Origin: Poa pratensis
Lineage: Eukaryota; Streptophyta; Magnoliopsida; Poales; Poaceae
Reading direction: 5' to 3'
Assembly (NCBI GenBank): GCA_947311845.1
Contig: CAMZMU010000027.1
Coordinates: 42,434,853 to 42,498,852, forward strand
Length of the DNA stretch: 64,000 nt
Shown here: positions 33,187-44,685 of the stretch, in pieces
Numbering within the stretch: the stretch's first letter is position 1
How the letters are laid out: every line of letters starts with the position of its first letter
Made by a program: the position numbers and the translations under genes
Notes under the pieces: model-generated
What the model was told of the DNA's origin: nothing
The model's database searches: none
Seen by the model: only the letters and a program-made list of their open reading frames with translations

Positions 33187-36100
33187 CTAAACATCTAGTC
33201 TTCTAGGATTTAACCATCCTCCCGGGCACAAGATAGAACGCACGACCGCCATCATGCGCATACATGCGGTATCCATAATCCCCCTCTGATCCGTAGGTAG
33301 GAGTAAGGACCACGCGTTGATCCAGTAGATTGCTTTGTTGATAACCTGCAAATAATGAGCAATAGAGATTTTATTAAAGACAACATCATTTCTGCCATTC
33401 CAAATTGACCAAAGCAAAGCTGATACGCCTATACGTATCCGTGCTTTTGTTTTGATGTCAATTCCATTTAGCCAAGTACCAAATATATGCGCAATGCTTG
33501 TAGGCTTAGGGATATTGTAGGTAAAATGAACAAGTCTCCATATATTGCGAGCAAAGGAACACGAAATAAAAAGGTGTTCAACAGATTCTGCCTCATTACA
33601 AAAAACGCATTTTGTACACCCTACCCAACGTCTTTTTACTAGATTGTCTTTGGTTAGCAAAACCTTCCGATGAAGGAACCATAGGAAAATTTTAATCTTT
33701 AGAGGCACTTTCAATTTCCACAACTGCTTGCTGAAATACCTTGTGTGTCCATTCAATAAATCAGCGTAGAGAGATTTAACTGAGTACACACCATTGGTAT
33801 TCAAGCTCCATTTAAACGTATCTGGCTCATCTGTTAGATTAACTCGCATTAGTCTCTCCACTAGGTGCAGCCAATCATTCCATTTGTTTCCAACAAGTGG
33901 TCGTCTAAACTGAATAGCTTCCGATAGAGGTGTTACCGTAATGACATCCGCTACCCGAGCATTTTTGCGCCTTACTATGTTATATAGAGAGGGATAATCG
34001 TTCGCTAACGAATTTTGGCCTAGCCAAGCATCCTCCCAAAACCGAACCTGGAGTCCGTTCCCTACAGTAAACGTCCCACGTTCGAAAAATTCATGTTTTA
34101 CCTTAACGAGTCCTTTCCAAAAAGGAGAATCGTTAGGCTGAGCTTCCACTTGTGAAAGTGTTTTTTCATGAAGATATTTGTTTCTCAAAAGTTCCTGCCA
34201 AACTCCCTCTTCGTTTAACAATTTAAAAATCCATTTACATAGTAAACACCTATTCTTAATATCCAAAACCTCAATTCCTAATCCGCCCTGATCCTTAGGC
34301 CGGCACACAATGTTCCACCTCGTTAACCTATATTTTTCTTTTTGTTATCACTTTGCCAAAAAAACCTTGATCTATAAAAGTCCAGCCTTTTAAGTACCCC
34401 CTTGGGTATCTCAAAGAAAGACAATAAGAACATTGGCAAGCTTGTAAGAACGGAATTTATAAGGACCAGACGGTCTCCGTATGAGAGCATCTTTCCCACC
34501 CAGGACGCCAACTTTCGTTCAAAACGATCCTCTACAGGTTTCCATTCTATGTTCAAAAGCTTTCTGTAATGTATCGGAATACCCAAATATTTGAATGGTA
34601 ACGAGCCGACCTCACATCCAAAGATTCGGCGATATTCCTCTCTCTCCTCATTGGCGTTGCCGAAACAATAAATTTCACTCTTGTGAAAATTTATTTTTAA
34701 ACCGGACAGCTCCTCAAAAAAGGATAGAATAAGTTTCATATTAACCGCTTTCTCAAGGTCATGCTCAAGGAATAGGATAGTATCATCCGCATATTGGAGG
34801 ATCGATACACCACCATCAACTAAATGCGGAATTAACCCCCCTACTTGTCCATCTTCCTTTGCACGAGCAATTAAAATCGCCAACATGTCTGCCACCAAGT
34901 TAAACAAAATAGGTGATAGAGGGTCCCCTTGCCGTAATCCTTTAAGAGTTTGAAAATAATGACCGATATCATCATTTACTCAGACACTTCCTCCTTGCAC
35001 AAACCTCGCAATCCATTCACACCACTGCGGTGCAAACCCTTTCATGCGTAGGACTTGTTGCAGAAAAGACCACTTTACTTTATCATATGCCTTTTCGAAA
35101 TCTATTTTAAAGAGCACCCCGTCTAGTTTTTTCCGATGAATTTCGTGGATCGTTTCATGGAGGACTACGACTCCTTCCAGAATATTTCTACCAGGGATGA
35201 AAGCTGTTTGGGTTGGGCGAACCACTTTACTCGCAATAGTAGTCACCCTATTCGTACCCACCTTAGTAAAAAATTTGAAGCTCACGTTTAGTAAACAAAT
35301 AGGTCTATACTGCTCGATCCTGCTTGCATCCTCTCTTTTGGGCAGCAGAGTAATAACCCCAAAGTTAAGTTTAAATAGAGGGAGATCTCCCGTTTGCAAC
35401 TGAGCAAACATCTCCATCAAATCCCCTTTAATAACATCCCAAAATTTCTGATAAAACTCCGCTGGGAACCCGTCTGGTCCCGGAGCTTTATTATGTTCCA
35501 TTTGAGAGATGGCCTCGAAGACCTCCTTCTCTGTGAAACACGAGGTTAAAATCTCATTTTCATCCGAGGAAATTTGGGGCATGTCCGCAATCACACCCTC
35601 ATCCATCGTGAAATAATTTGTGGCCGGTGCCCCAAATAATTTCTTGTAGTATTCCGTTATAAAAACTTTGAGGTTACTCTCTCCGACAATTGTTCCTTCA
35701 TCTTGTTCTAACTGAAAAATTCTTTTCTTTCTGTGTTTTCCATTTGCAATTAGATGAAACTATCTTGTATTACCTCCTCCTTCTTGTATATATTTTACCT
35801 TTGCACGTTGCGCCCATTTAGATTCCTCATCTCGCATTAGTTTAGCCAGACATTCGTCAGCATCCTTCTTAGCAGCCCGTTCGGCCAAACTTAGAGGGTT
35901 GGTTTCTGCCCGAATATCTAGCTCATCAATTAGTAAGATCAACTTTTCTTTTAATTTTTTGTATTCGCCACTTAGGTTTTTCGCCCAACCACGCAAAAAT
36001 TGGCGCAAATGGCGTATCTTGTGCTGCCACCTCTCTACCGGCGATGATCCAGTGGTGACCGAAATCCACTCCTTTTTAACCATCTCATAAAAACCCTCAT

Positions 36101-36856
36101 GGCGCATCCATGATAGTTCAAACAAAAAATGGTTTTTATTACCAAGAAAAGCTTGATCGCCTGAATCGATTAAAAGTGGTGTATGATCTGACCCCGTACG
36201 TGTGAGAGCATGCACCGTGACTAAAGGAAATTTCTGTTCCCACTCTACACTGGCAAGAATACGATCCAACTTTTCGTATGTCGGTACGTCCCGTCGACTT
36301 GCCCATGTGTATTGACGACCCGAAAGACGCAATTCCCTAAGGTCTAAACTTTCAATGATCGCGTTAAAAATAAAAGGCCAACGTGGATTGAAATTTGCAT
36401 TGTTCTTCTCTTCTTATCTTCGAATAATATTGAAGTCACCCCCCACCAACATAGGTTTTGATTCGTTTTCGCAAATACGAACCAATTCAGCTAAGAAATC
36501 AGCCTTTTGAGCTTCTTGTGCAGCTCCATAGACAACCACAAGAACCCAGCAAAAGCCATCTAGCTTAGACTTCACATGAAACTTGACGCAATAATCTCCC
36601 GTTACCACCTTCTGGACACATAATGAAGCATTATTAATTCCTACTAAAATGCCACCCGATCTCCCATGTGGTGGGAAACAATGCCACGCATAGTCTTTGC
36701 CTCCCCCAAAAATCTAAGGAAAGGTGTCGCAAACGAAGCTCTTCCAGTTTCAATCAACGCCACAAAATCTAGATTTTTATCTCGTACAGTTTCATTAATA
36801 GTTAGATGCTTTGCCGTATCCCCTAACCCGTCCGAATTCCAGAACATACCTTTCAT
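33187..36856 (-). pseudogene. LINE ORF2: APE-type endonuclease, reverse transcriptase, zf-RVT
   Basis: Endonuclease: MKGMFWNSDGLGDTAKH at the start (36856), VGGDFNIIRR (about 36420) and GSDHTPLLI (about 36190), the last giving catalytic Asp and His. Reverse transcriptase: HNKAPGPDGFPAEFYQ (about 35480), ITLLPK and YRPICLLNVSFK (about 35290), FKIDFEKAYD (about 35090), RQGDPLSPILFNLVADML (about 34920) and ILQYADDTILF (about 34790), the catalytic YADD. The C-terminal zf-RVT reads LKIKIFLWFLHRKVL, KCVFCNEAESVEHLF. The protein nicks target DNA and copies the RNA there. Lesions: frameshift near 36706, stops at 36416-36414, 35762-35760 and 34982-34980, and a frameshift near 34330. Confidence 0.85.
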
Positions 36857-36857
36857 T

Positions 36858-38131
36858 TTACTTTTGATTTAATTTTTTAATTCTAGCACTTCTTCTAACT
36901 TTCAGTTGGGAGCATGCAATTTTTTTACGGCCACGCTTAACCGTAACCCCCTTTAAAAGATCCGCATGATCTTCCAAGGTGTCATCAGCATCATTATCCA
37001 AATCCTCGCATAGGTTAGATGCCTTTCTAATTACTAAATTATATGAACCTTCCTGACCATCATGCTGTAAATTATTTTGAAGAAAAACCAAAGACCGAGC
37101 TTCTTCTACTGCCTGAATATGAGAGACGGACTCACCTACTTGTTTCTCAGTTTTACCTAAAGAAACGCCCAATCTATTTGCCCTAGCAACAATTTCATCA
37201 TGCGAAAAAGAAAGAATCGGAAACTTGGGTTTCTGATTTGTACCTGTAGGAACCAGTAGATCCTTGTGAGCAGCAAGCATCATTGCTTTCTTCATCAGAG
37301 GCATGTCCGCAAGAGGTTGATTCCGGAGCCTGTCACTTGAGTGCAAATCCTTCTGTGACAGCTCCTGGTACCCCCCGAACGCGATCACCTCCGCCCTAGA
37401 TGGTCTTGGTGGAGAAAGAGGCAGCTCCGCCGGCTCCAGCCCGCATGACTGAGAGGGCGTCTGCAGAAGGACTGAACCTTTCATCCCCAGCCCGCCTAGC
37501 TGAGGAGACAGTGTCGTCGGAGCAGTCACCGTCTCCCCCAGCCCGCTTGGCTGAGAGGATAGTGGCGTCGCAGCAGTCACCGTCTCCCCCAGCCCGCCTG
37601 GCTGAGAGGACAGTGGCGTCGCAGCAGTCACCGTCTCCCCCAGCCCGCCTGGCTGAGAGGACAGTGGCATCGCAGCAGTCACCATCTCCCCAGCCCACCT
37701 GGCTGAGGGGACAGTAGCGACGAAGATGACACCATCTCCCCCAGCACGCCTTGCTGAGGAGAGAGGAGCGATGTAGCCAGCACCGTCGTACCCAGCCCGC
37801 TTGGCTGTGACAAACGCGTCGCCGTATCCGATGCCACACTCCGTGCTGAATGCGGAGTCACCGGTTCGGAGTCCCCAAACACCCCAAAACTACCGGACTG
37901 GGGAGTGTGCGGCTCGTTCGTAAACGCTGATGAAACCCAAGAATTCTTTGGCGTAGATGGTGTGCTAGCAGGCCGCATGCCGGCAGCAACATCATCTGTC
38001 AGAAACTCGTGACTGCATTCCTCCGGAACGGCAGCAGAATCGCAGGTCTGCTGCACGGTAAACACACTGTCTGCTTCTGTTGTTTCACGGTCAGGAGTGA
38101 TTTCTGTTGATTGTTCCTTCAGCATAGACAA
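36858..38131 (-). pseudogene. LINE ORF1 with an internal minisatellite, frame broken near 37680
   Basis: ATG at 38131 opens a Ser/Thr-rich, disordered N-terminus. A tandem repeat of about 60 bp follows, encoding about 20 residues each of the form LSSQPGGLGETVTAAT, with roughly six to seven units between 37500 and 37800. A one-step frame change near 37680 separates the two readable halves. The C-terminal part has a charged region and ends with a basic tail (KRGRKKIACSQLKVRRSARI) just before the endonuclease start. The role of plant LINE ORF1 is RNA binding in general; no RRM or zinc knuckle was seen here, so function is unproven. The repeat is probably prone to length change. Confidence 0.65.
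37500..37800. repeat. Minisatellite, about 60-bp unit, within LINE ORF1
   Basis: Plus-strand core CTGGCTGAGAGGACAGTGGC followed by GTCGCAGCAGTCACCGTCTC and CCCCAGCCCGC repeats with high identity in the central three units and decays toward both sides. Confidence 0.8.
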
Positions 38132-38174
38132 GCGCCACTGCTCCCTAGATAGCTTCGCTGACCTCTGAACGCTG

Positions 38175-38186
38175 TAGATTGATTGT
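38175..38186. repeat. LINE target-site duplication, 5' side copy
   Basis: TAGATTGATTGT, identical to 33011-33022. Confidence 0.8.
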
Positions 38187-39623
38187 ACGCTGGAAATTTA
38201 AGACGGGATGGAAATTGAGAGGGGACACGCGAAGAGAGGATTTAGAAGGAGCGGCGCTAGGGTCTCTCGTCGAGGATTCATGCCTCAGTGGGGAAAGGTG
38301 GGCGGATCGAGGGAGTCTGCTACCAAGACGTGTTATTTGCAGCGTGGAGCAGGGTTGGTGCGGAACTCGCCAGTGTTGGCTGGCAAGGTATGGATTTCGG
38401 AGGACGGAGCTTGCCAGCTAGAAACGAATCACGGGCGGAGAGCGCCGAGCAGGATGGCGGGATGGGGCACGCTAGTGAGCGGAGCCACGGATGCCGGCTG
38501 GCCAGGGACCTGCCGCCGATTTCCCATAGGCCATCGCCTCGTCGACCTTCGAGACGGATCCGGTCGCCGCCGCTGTTCAAGGTCATGCCGTCGCGGGGTC
38601 GGGCAACTCGAGATTGGGGCAGTTGGTGGCAACCCATGTAATTACCACGAAGTTAAAAAGGTGTGTTGAGTTGTCAAACATTGGAAAAATCGGAGAAGAG
38701 CTGTCCCAATATGAAATTGCGGTACACTATTAGGTGTACAGGGAACAGTCTATATACATACTACTCCGTACGTACAGAGCGAAGAGGAAACCCAACAAGT
38801 GCCAACAAAAAGATATGGGTGCATGCATGAGCATGACACAGTCACAGTAAAATTGAATAGACACACAATCAGACAGATGGTACTCAGTCACAACCTTTGC
38901 AATAGAATGGACATGACAGGATAGTACACAATCAGCCAGCAGTCGCCGAAGAGTCAGGGGGAGAATTTAATGTTGCGAGCTTCTCGTCGCTCGCGAGCAA
39001 TTAAAATCGGTAAAATAGCCCACCAAAGTTTCTCTGACTTGGCCTGCCCTGCGGCCTGCGGCCTGCCCTCTGTCCGCGCCACCCCCCTCTCTCCGACTCC
39101 CCTGCATTATCCTACCAATCTACACCTCCATAGACTCTCTACACCGGCGGCCACAGTAAAATTGAATAGATATCCAAACTCAACACACCACATGTCCTTC
39201 TCTTCTCAAGGTGTAGGTAATCCACCTCCTCTAGATCTTCTTTCATCCCTCTCTCCCTCCCTATCATGACGCAGCGGCAGCGTAAACTTAGCTAGCACAC
39301 AAAGAGCTAGATTGCCAAGATAAGATGTACACTGCACTCACTGCACCCCTTTTGCTTGTCACTTTCACTAAAGAGAGCCTAGCTAGGTACACCGGCGCTC
39401 CTAAGCTTTGTGTGGTTCTGCCGGCGCCATTTAAATCTTTTCCCTCGACGGCGAGCTGAGCTCTACAAGATATGGCAATCGCATGTAGGATCAGTATATA
39501 GTCTACTCATTTGCGTATATTGTGTGAGTAATTCCTGCTGGCTGGGCTGGCTACTTCCTTCTTCCCGGCCGGCCTGTTGGTGGTTGTGGTGTTCTACGGA
39601 GAGTGTAAGAGAGCGAGAGGTAG
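38187..39623. other. Region between the LINE and the TCP gene
   Basis: 38187-38640 is GC-rich with overlapping short ORFs on both strands, none recognised. It could be old LINE 5' sequence or captured exon, but it lies outside the duplication. From 38640 on it is upstream DNA of the TCP gene. A 19-bp repeat CACAGTAAAATTGAATAGA occurs at 38843-38861 and 39152-39170. No clear TATA box was found at a fitting distance. Pyrimidine-rich tracts (39235-39268) could be leader sequence. Confidence 0.4.
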
Positions 39624-39629
39624 CTCAAG

Positions 39630-40844
39630 CTGGAGGAGGACAAGAACCAGTTGTCCAAGGGCTTGGACCCTTGGAGCAACCCTACCGCCGCCACCACCAC
39701 CAGCACCCTGCACTACCTGCTCCAGGAGAAGGAGAGAGCGCAGGCACAGGAGCAGCTCCAGATCTACCACCAGCAAGCAGCGTTCAGCGGCTACCTCCAC
39801 CAACACCACCGGAGGCAGCAGCAGCTGCAGGCAGCTGGCAGGGATGGCGGCAGCAGCGGCGAATCCACCCCCGTGGAAGCCCTGGTCACGGCATTCGGGA
39901 GCGGGCGCATCGTGCGCTCCGCCGCGGGCCGCAAGGACCGCCACAGCAAGGTGTGCACGGCGCGCGGGCTTCGTGACCGCCGCGTCCGCCTCGCCGCGCA
40001 CACCGCCATCCGCTTCTACGACGTGCAAGACCGCCTCGGCTACGACCGCCCCAGCAAGGCCGGCGACTGGCTCATCCGCAACGCCATGGCCGCCATCGAG
40101 GAGCTCCCCAACAGGCCCGAGGAGGCGCTGCCCGCCGCGGAGCCCGAGCCGACGTCCGACCAGGTGACCTCGACGTCCTCCTACGGGTTCGGCAACCCTG
40201 GCGGCACTCCCATGACCAACTCCTTCCTCCAACATTCTCTCGGCGCAGACCAAGTCTCCGACAACGTCAAGTCCTTGTTTCCCTCCTCGTCCACGGCCAC
40301 CGCCGGCGGCCACGACGAGTACCGGGGCTCTCCGCCGGATCTCCTGTCACGCACGACCAGCAGCCAGCCGCAGGAGCTATGCCTCACCCTCCAGTCCAAC
40401 CAGCATAACATCTTTGCCCATGCACCTCCCAACCATCACGGTGTGATCTCTAGTGCAGGCGTTCCAGGCTGGCCGGACCACGGCCAGAGAATGCCGTCGT
40501 CATGGCATGCCTCGGAGAACAACGGAGAAGAGGGCCGTGGCGGCGGCAACGGCGACGGCTACATGTTTTCAGGTATACCGCAGCGGCCAGGGCTGGACCA
40601 GAGCCAGCTCTTCTCGTCCCATGGGGAACCCCTTCAGTCCAGTGGTGGCGGCTGGGCGGCGTCGGCTCGCGCATGGCAAGACCCTCTCGCCGGAATCCAC
40701 CAGCCGTCGCAAATGTCTGGGCAGATCGGATTCGGCCAGCTGGTGGGCGGCGGCGGGTTTATGGGGTTCCTTGCGCCGGCGGCACAGCGGCTCCAACTCC
40801 AGGGCGAGGAGGAGGAAGGAGATGAAGAGATGCAAAGAGGCTAA
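39630..40844 (+). CDS. CIN-class (class II) TCP transcription factor, start codon missing or CTG
   Basis: The frame carries a complete TCP DNA-binding domain (about 39925-40110): [50 protein letters not shown]. The basic region, two helices and GRKDRHSKV lead mark the CIN group, which represses growth in leaf margins and flowers from the nucleus. Downstream are Ser/Gly-rich segments, [11 protein letters not shown], and HGEPLQSS, which overlies a miR319-like site (40622-40642). The 5' end is odd: a TAG at 39621-39623 is in frame, and no in-frame ATG occurs before the end of the TCP domain. CTG at 39630 (AAGCTGG, A at -3, G at +4) is the best start. Positions usually P, V and K are L, G and M here. 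It may be a decaying paralogue, use CTG, or have an upstream exon. Confidence 0.8.
   Translation: MEEDKNQLSKGLDPWSNPTAATTTSTLHYLLQEKERAQAQEQLQIYHQQAAFSGYLHQHHRRQQQLQAAGRDGGSSGESTPVEALVTAFGSGRIVRSAAGRKDRHSKVCTARGLRDRRVRLAAHTAIRFYDVQDRLGYDRPSKAGDWLIRNAMAAIEELPNRPEEALPAAEPEPTSDQVTSTSSYGFGNPGGTPMTNSFLQHSLGADQVSDNVKSLFPSSSTATAGGHDEYRGSPPDLLSRTTSSQPQELCLTLQSNQHNIFAHAPPNHHGVISSAGVPGWPDHGQRMPSSWHASENNGEEGRGGGNGDGYMFSGIPQRPGLDQSQLFSSHGEPLQSSGGGWAASARAWQDPLAGIHQPSQMSGQIGFGQLVGGGGFMGFLAPAAQRLQLQGEEEEGDEEMQRG
40622..40642 (+). promoter_or_regulatory. Probable miR319 target site in the TCP coding sequence
   Basis: The 3' half reads CCCTTCAGTCCAG, which pairs with the 5' (seed) part of miR319, with a G:U at the last position. 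The middle has mismatches, as in known plant TCP targets. It encodes the PLQSS motif seen at this place in miR319-regulated TCP proteins. miR319 would direct cleavage of the transcript. Confidence 0.7.
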
Positions 40845-41987
40845 TGAACAGGCTGGTGCATTCGCATGAGGTGTGAGATTTCTTTCTGTTAACACACACG
40901 CCTCATTGGGTCGATCGGAGAACAGTTCTATGTCATTTCATGTAGGGGTTTATGTGATCAGATTTCTCATTAGCTGCTGCTACTATTACAATATTAATTC
41001 ATTCATGCATGTATAATTAGGGTTAATTAAGAGAACGTACGTTCCCTTCGAACTAGACAGCTTTACCGTTGCATCAGTTGATGTTGCTATTTTATTTTCT
41101 CCCCTTTAATCAATTTGTGCTCAGCATGGACAAGACATGGTGATGATGAGATGAAATGATCTTGATGGTTTGGCCCCCTTTGGATAGTTTAATGTTTCCT
41201 ATCTGACTATACAAAGGAAGATCCATAGACCTTTTTAGCAAATTTGAAGGTTGTCGTCCCTAGATCCTGATTCCATAAAGCTAGGCTCCAAACTTACTAC
41301 AGCCTCCAATTATTTATAGCATATATATCTAGGCAGTTGAGAATTGAGATCGAGGCAGGAGGAAAGCAAAGCGGCAGCAAAAGAGAGTTGAATGATAAAA
41401 AAAATTGTGGCTGGATTAAGAAATAATTTGATCCACTACTGTAGCTGTTATGAGGGCAAGTGTTATGCTGTTTGTTGCTTCTCCTCTGTCCATGCTGATA
41501 ATGATAGGGAGGGGGAGATCTCCTCTCTATGCCTCTATTATTCCAAGTGAGTGGCATCTTTACCACTTCGCTTTCTCTTCTTTTCCTTTCACTGTTTGGG
41601 AGGTATCTTTTTTCTCACCAGACTCGGAATCTTCTGAAATTGCATGCTGTATGTCGCACCGTACGTCTGACATGTGCATGAAAGAGGATGAGATAGTAGC
41701 AAAAAGTATCCCACTAATTTGTATGCGAGCTTTCATATCATAGTAAAATACGACTCAATTAATTTCCAGAAGCCCAAATAATATACTCTGAATGCAAATG
41801 TTGTGATAGATATTGAAACATAGATAGATAGACGTATAGGTAGATAGATAGTCTATTTCATGAAGGACACCTTGAGATTTTTAAATTCTTAAAATGGTGC
41901 TTGAATTACATCATCTACGAGGAGGATTCTAGAAAAGGCAGGAATAGGGGAAAAACATTGCAGTGTCATCTCTATTAGTATCCTACG
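40845..41987. other. TCP downstream region and unassigned DNA
   Basis: The first few hundred bases are presumably the TCP 3' UTR; no firm poly(A) signal was chosen. A (TAGA)n microsatellite lies at about 41819-41851. Short ORFs (for example 41450-41743) are not recognised. Confidence 0.4.
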
Positions 41988-42001
41988 GGATTTTGGATTT
42001 T

Positions 42002-42376
42002 GCGAACACGCAAAAGGCTTGCGTGTCCAATGGCATAGAAGAAAGAAAGCGGATCAAGTTACAGAGGTTCCGGCGTCGCGTGACGCGGTTACAGTCCGTG
42101 GCGAGGCATGGGCGTGTCTGCCACACGGAAAGGAGAAAACAGCGCCCAAAAAACAGCTATGAAACTATCTCCAAATGTCTGACAGCCCTACAGCGCCCGA
42201 GATCTTCCAGAGGTCGATCTCACCGGCGATCCTACGGCAGATGGACGGAACAGTCTCCGCGGCGCGCTGGAAGACGCGGGCGTTGCGCTCTTTCCACAAC
42301 ATCCATACTGTCAGCAAGACAAGGGAATCGAAGCCCTTCCGCTGCAGTTTCGGCACGCGGCATCGCGCGTCAGGCC
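42002..42376 (-). mobile_element. 5'-truncated LINE fragment, 375 bp
   Basis: The minus strand reads VLLTVWMLWKERNARVF (about 42310-42250), the extreme C-terminus of a plant LINE ORF2, followed by about 250 bp of 3' tail. It is bounded by a 14-bp direct repeat GGATTTTGGATTTT (41988-42001 and 42377-42390). Only the tail was copied, the common outcome of incomplete LINE insertion. It is unrelated in detail to the LINE at 33022. The surrounding DNA resembles a degraded miniature element. Confidence 0.7.
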
Positions 42377-42390
42377 GGATTTTGGATTTT

Positions 42391-43311
42391 GGTTGTTTGA
42401 TTACATCACAAGAAAAACAAAATATTATTTCCAAGAGGTGTGAGTTGATGCTAAATTTTCTACAAAATGTAGTAGAAAACAACCTTTAGGGAAACTTCAA
42501 TCATATGAATTTCCTCCATAGATCCTATGATTTTTTTTGAATCAAACAGGCCTACAATCTCACCTACACAATTCGGTTGATTTTAGCCCGTGTAATTGCC
42601 TTCCGCCGATCTCTCCCAATATTCTTGTTACATAACGTTTGTGTACTATTTTTCATACATATGTGAAAAAAACGAGTCTTGTGGTTTCCGTCTAGTTCTG
42701 AAACTCATGCCAAGATGGTCTGTGTCAAGTATAAGTAAACCATGCAAATCTGCGACGGAATAGTGGATGACTATATATGCATGATGTTCTAGTACCACAC
42801 TCTATACTGAAAAAAAAAATTGCAGTGTCATGCCTATTTGAATTCTACGAATCTTGGCATAAAAAGGAGTATAATACTTTTTCCACTTTTCTTAATCTTA
42901 TGAAGCTTGCCCTTTTCAGGGACGCTTAGACATAAAAAACATAGAAGTAGACAGAACCTACATATAATTATTTGGCGGCGTATCTGAAAACATCTTTGGC
43001 CTATTCTAACAACTCCAGCAAAAGGGAAATACGTAAAGATACTTTAGATGCATATTGTAGCCAATGGAAATCATGAAACTATATGCCGCACTCCGAGTAA
43101 AGGGAAATAAGGTCATCATTTCTCACAGGGACCAGAAATAAGTACTTCCAAGTCGACACTAAAAACTATACGATCTAAACATATGATTCGTGCAAGTACT
43201 ACAGATTTTGATTTTACGACTATCAGTATAGACTTAAGAAATGTTAGCTAAGGCATAGACACTTCCCCAAACAAGAACAGATACTATTTTCTTGCGCACT
43301 TTTCGCTGTCA
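42391..43311. other. AT-rich DNA, no gene seen
   Basis: No coding signal. A partial inverted resemblance between about 41970-42010 and 42520-42560 suggests an old miniature element interrupted by the LINE fragment. Nothing else was recognised. Confidence 0.3.
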
Positions 43312-44439
43312 TCTCTAACTATATGAAAGCTGAGCGATTCCTCGAGCTCTCAGCGCTCGCGTTACTGCAGTTAGCTACAGTAGCTACAGTATTGAACAGT
43401 ACCGCGTGGAGGGACCTATTTGCAATTTTCCAAAAATCCAGGGGCCTTCCTGAAAAGCCACAATCCTTCTTCCACTCGGTCTCCTCCCCGACCTCTCTCT
43501 CTCTCTCTCGTGATTCCCAAATCGCCGCCGCCGTCGCCTTCCTTCCATGCCCGGCTCCGGTCGCCTCGGCCGCCGCCGTCGGTCGCAAACGACGTGCCTC
43601 GATGCCCTCCTCCTTCCTGTCCAGCTCGATCTGGATTTCCGCCCCCCCACCCGCCTCTCTCTCTCCCGAACCCCTCCGGCGATCCTCTGCCACCTTGCCG
43701 TCGCCGATTGATTCCAGCGTCCTCCGGCCACCTCCGCCGCCGTGCTGTGCCGCGGTCGACGCGCCGGTCGACGCTCCACCTTCTCCTCCTCTTCGATTTG
43801 GTTTTCCCCGCCTGGCACGGCCGCGTGCGACCCAACCCTAGCCTAGGGTTTCTGGCGTCGGCGCGGCTCCGCCGTGCTCGCTCTACTCCGGTGCTCAGCC
43901 ACGGCTGGGTGCAGGGTTGCGACCCCTGTGCCGCCGTGGTGTTGCTGGCGTGATGCACTTCTCCTCTGACCCTTCTCCTCTGGTCACACGGGCACTGCCC
44001 CGTTGCCGGAGAGCTACGGTCAAAGGCGTAAGGTATGATCTTCCCTCTCCCTCTTATCTCTTCCCCCTCCAGGCCTTCGGCCATGCTCTGAAATGCTTAT
44101 GTGCTGATGTGTGTGCTGGAATTATACTCGCTATTACTGTGATGTGCAGGTGATGCTGTTCTGAACCTTTGGTTCAGAAAATGCTTTTGATGATTTGCCC
44201 CTTTGTTATTATGCTCTAATTGTGCCCTGTTGTAGTGTAATTCATTTGTTTAAGCTAAATTATTTAGCTTCGCTTGCTGTGATGCCTCAATTGAGTTACA
44301 CGGCAGTATTTAGCTAAGGCAAATTTGATTATACTGCTCAGTGGTGCTTTTAGTGCATATGTGTGCTTGTGGTGCCTCTCCCCTTTGTGGGTTTTGTGTC
44401 CACACTAGTACAGAAACGGCTATTAGTGGCGTACCAATT

Positions 44440-44685
44440 TGGGATTCTGTGGCGCACCCCCTGGTTTGCTGGGTGCGCCACATAATTCTCGCCACTAAAA
44501 TTATTTCTGTGGCGCACCCAGGGCGTGCACCACAGAAAGTTGGTCTTTCTGTGGCGCACCCAGACCGTGCACCACAGAATCATGTCGCCGTGGAAACAAC
44601 AGAGGAATTCTGTGGCGCATCCCTAAACCGTGCGCCACAAAAATAGGTGCGCCACAAAAAAAATTGATGCGCCACAAAAGTATTT
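44440..44685. repeat. CACTA subterminal repeats, left end
   Basis: About ten copies of TTCTGTGGCGCACC or its complement GGTGCGCCACAGAA, often as head-to-head pairs. In En/Spm such motifs bind TNPA and bring the ends together. Confidence 0.8.

Larger units (their letters stand above)
33022..38174 (-). mobile_element. LINE (non-LTR) retrotransposon, 5.15 kb
   Basis: The minus-strand order is ORF1, endonuclease, reverse transcriptase, zinc-binding C-terminus, 3' tail and A-rich tail (T runs at 33022-33038). A 12-bp duplication TAGATTGATTGT flanks it at 33011 and 38175. Insertion beside a T-rich target with a variable-length duplication is what target-primed reverse transcription leaves. ORF1 starts only 43 bp from the right end, so the 5' UTR is short or slightly truncated. 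All frames carry stops or shifts, so it is inactive. Confidence 0.85.

Noticed and set aside
38320..38637. 105-codon minus-strand ORF beside the LINE, possibly LINE 5' coding sequence
   Set aside because: It lies outside the 12-bp target duplication at 38175-38186, so it cannot belong to this LINE insertion unless that duplication is coincidental.
39594..40313. 239-codon ORF on the minus strand
   Set aside because: It lies fully antisense to the TCP gene. Its open frame follows from the GC-rich third positions of that gene, and it matches no family.
43323..44153. Several overlapping ORFs of 80-220 codons on both strands
   Set aside because: All are Pro/Arg/Ser-rich frames in the GC-rich 5' block of the large Helitron, with no conserved motif and equal openness on both strands. 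They were treated as composition artefacts.
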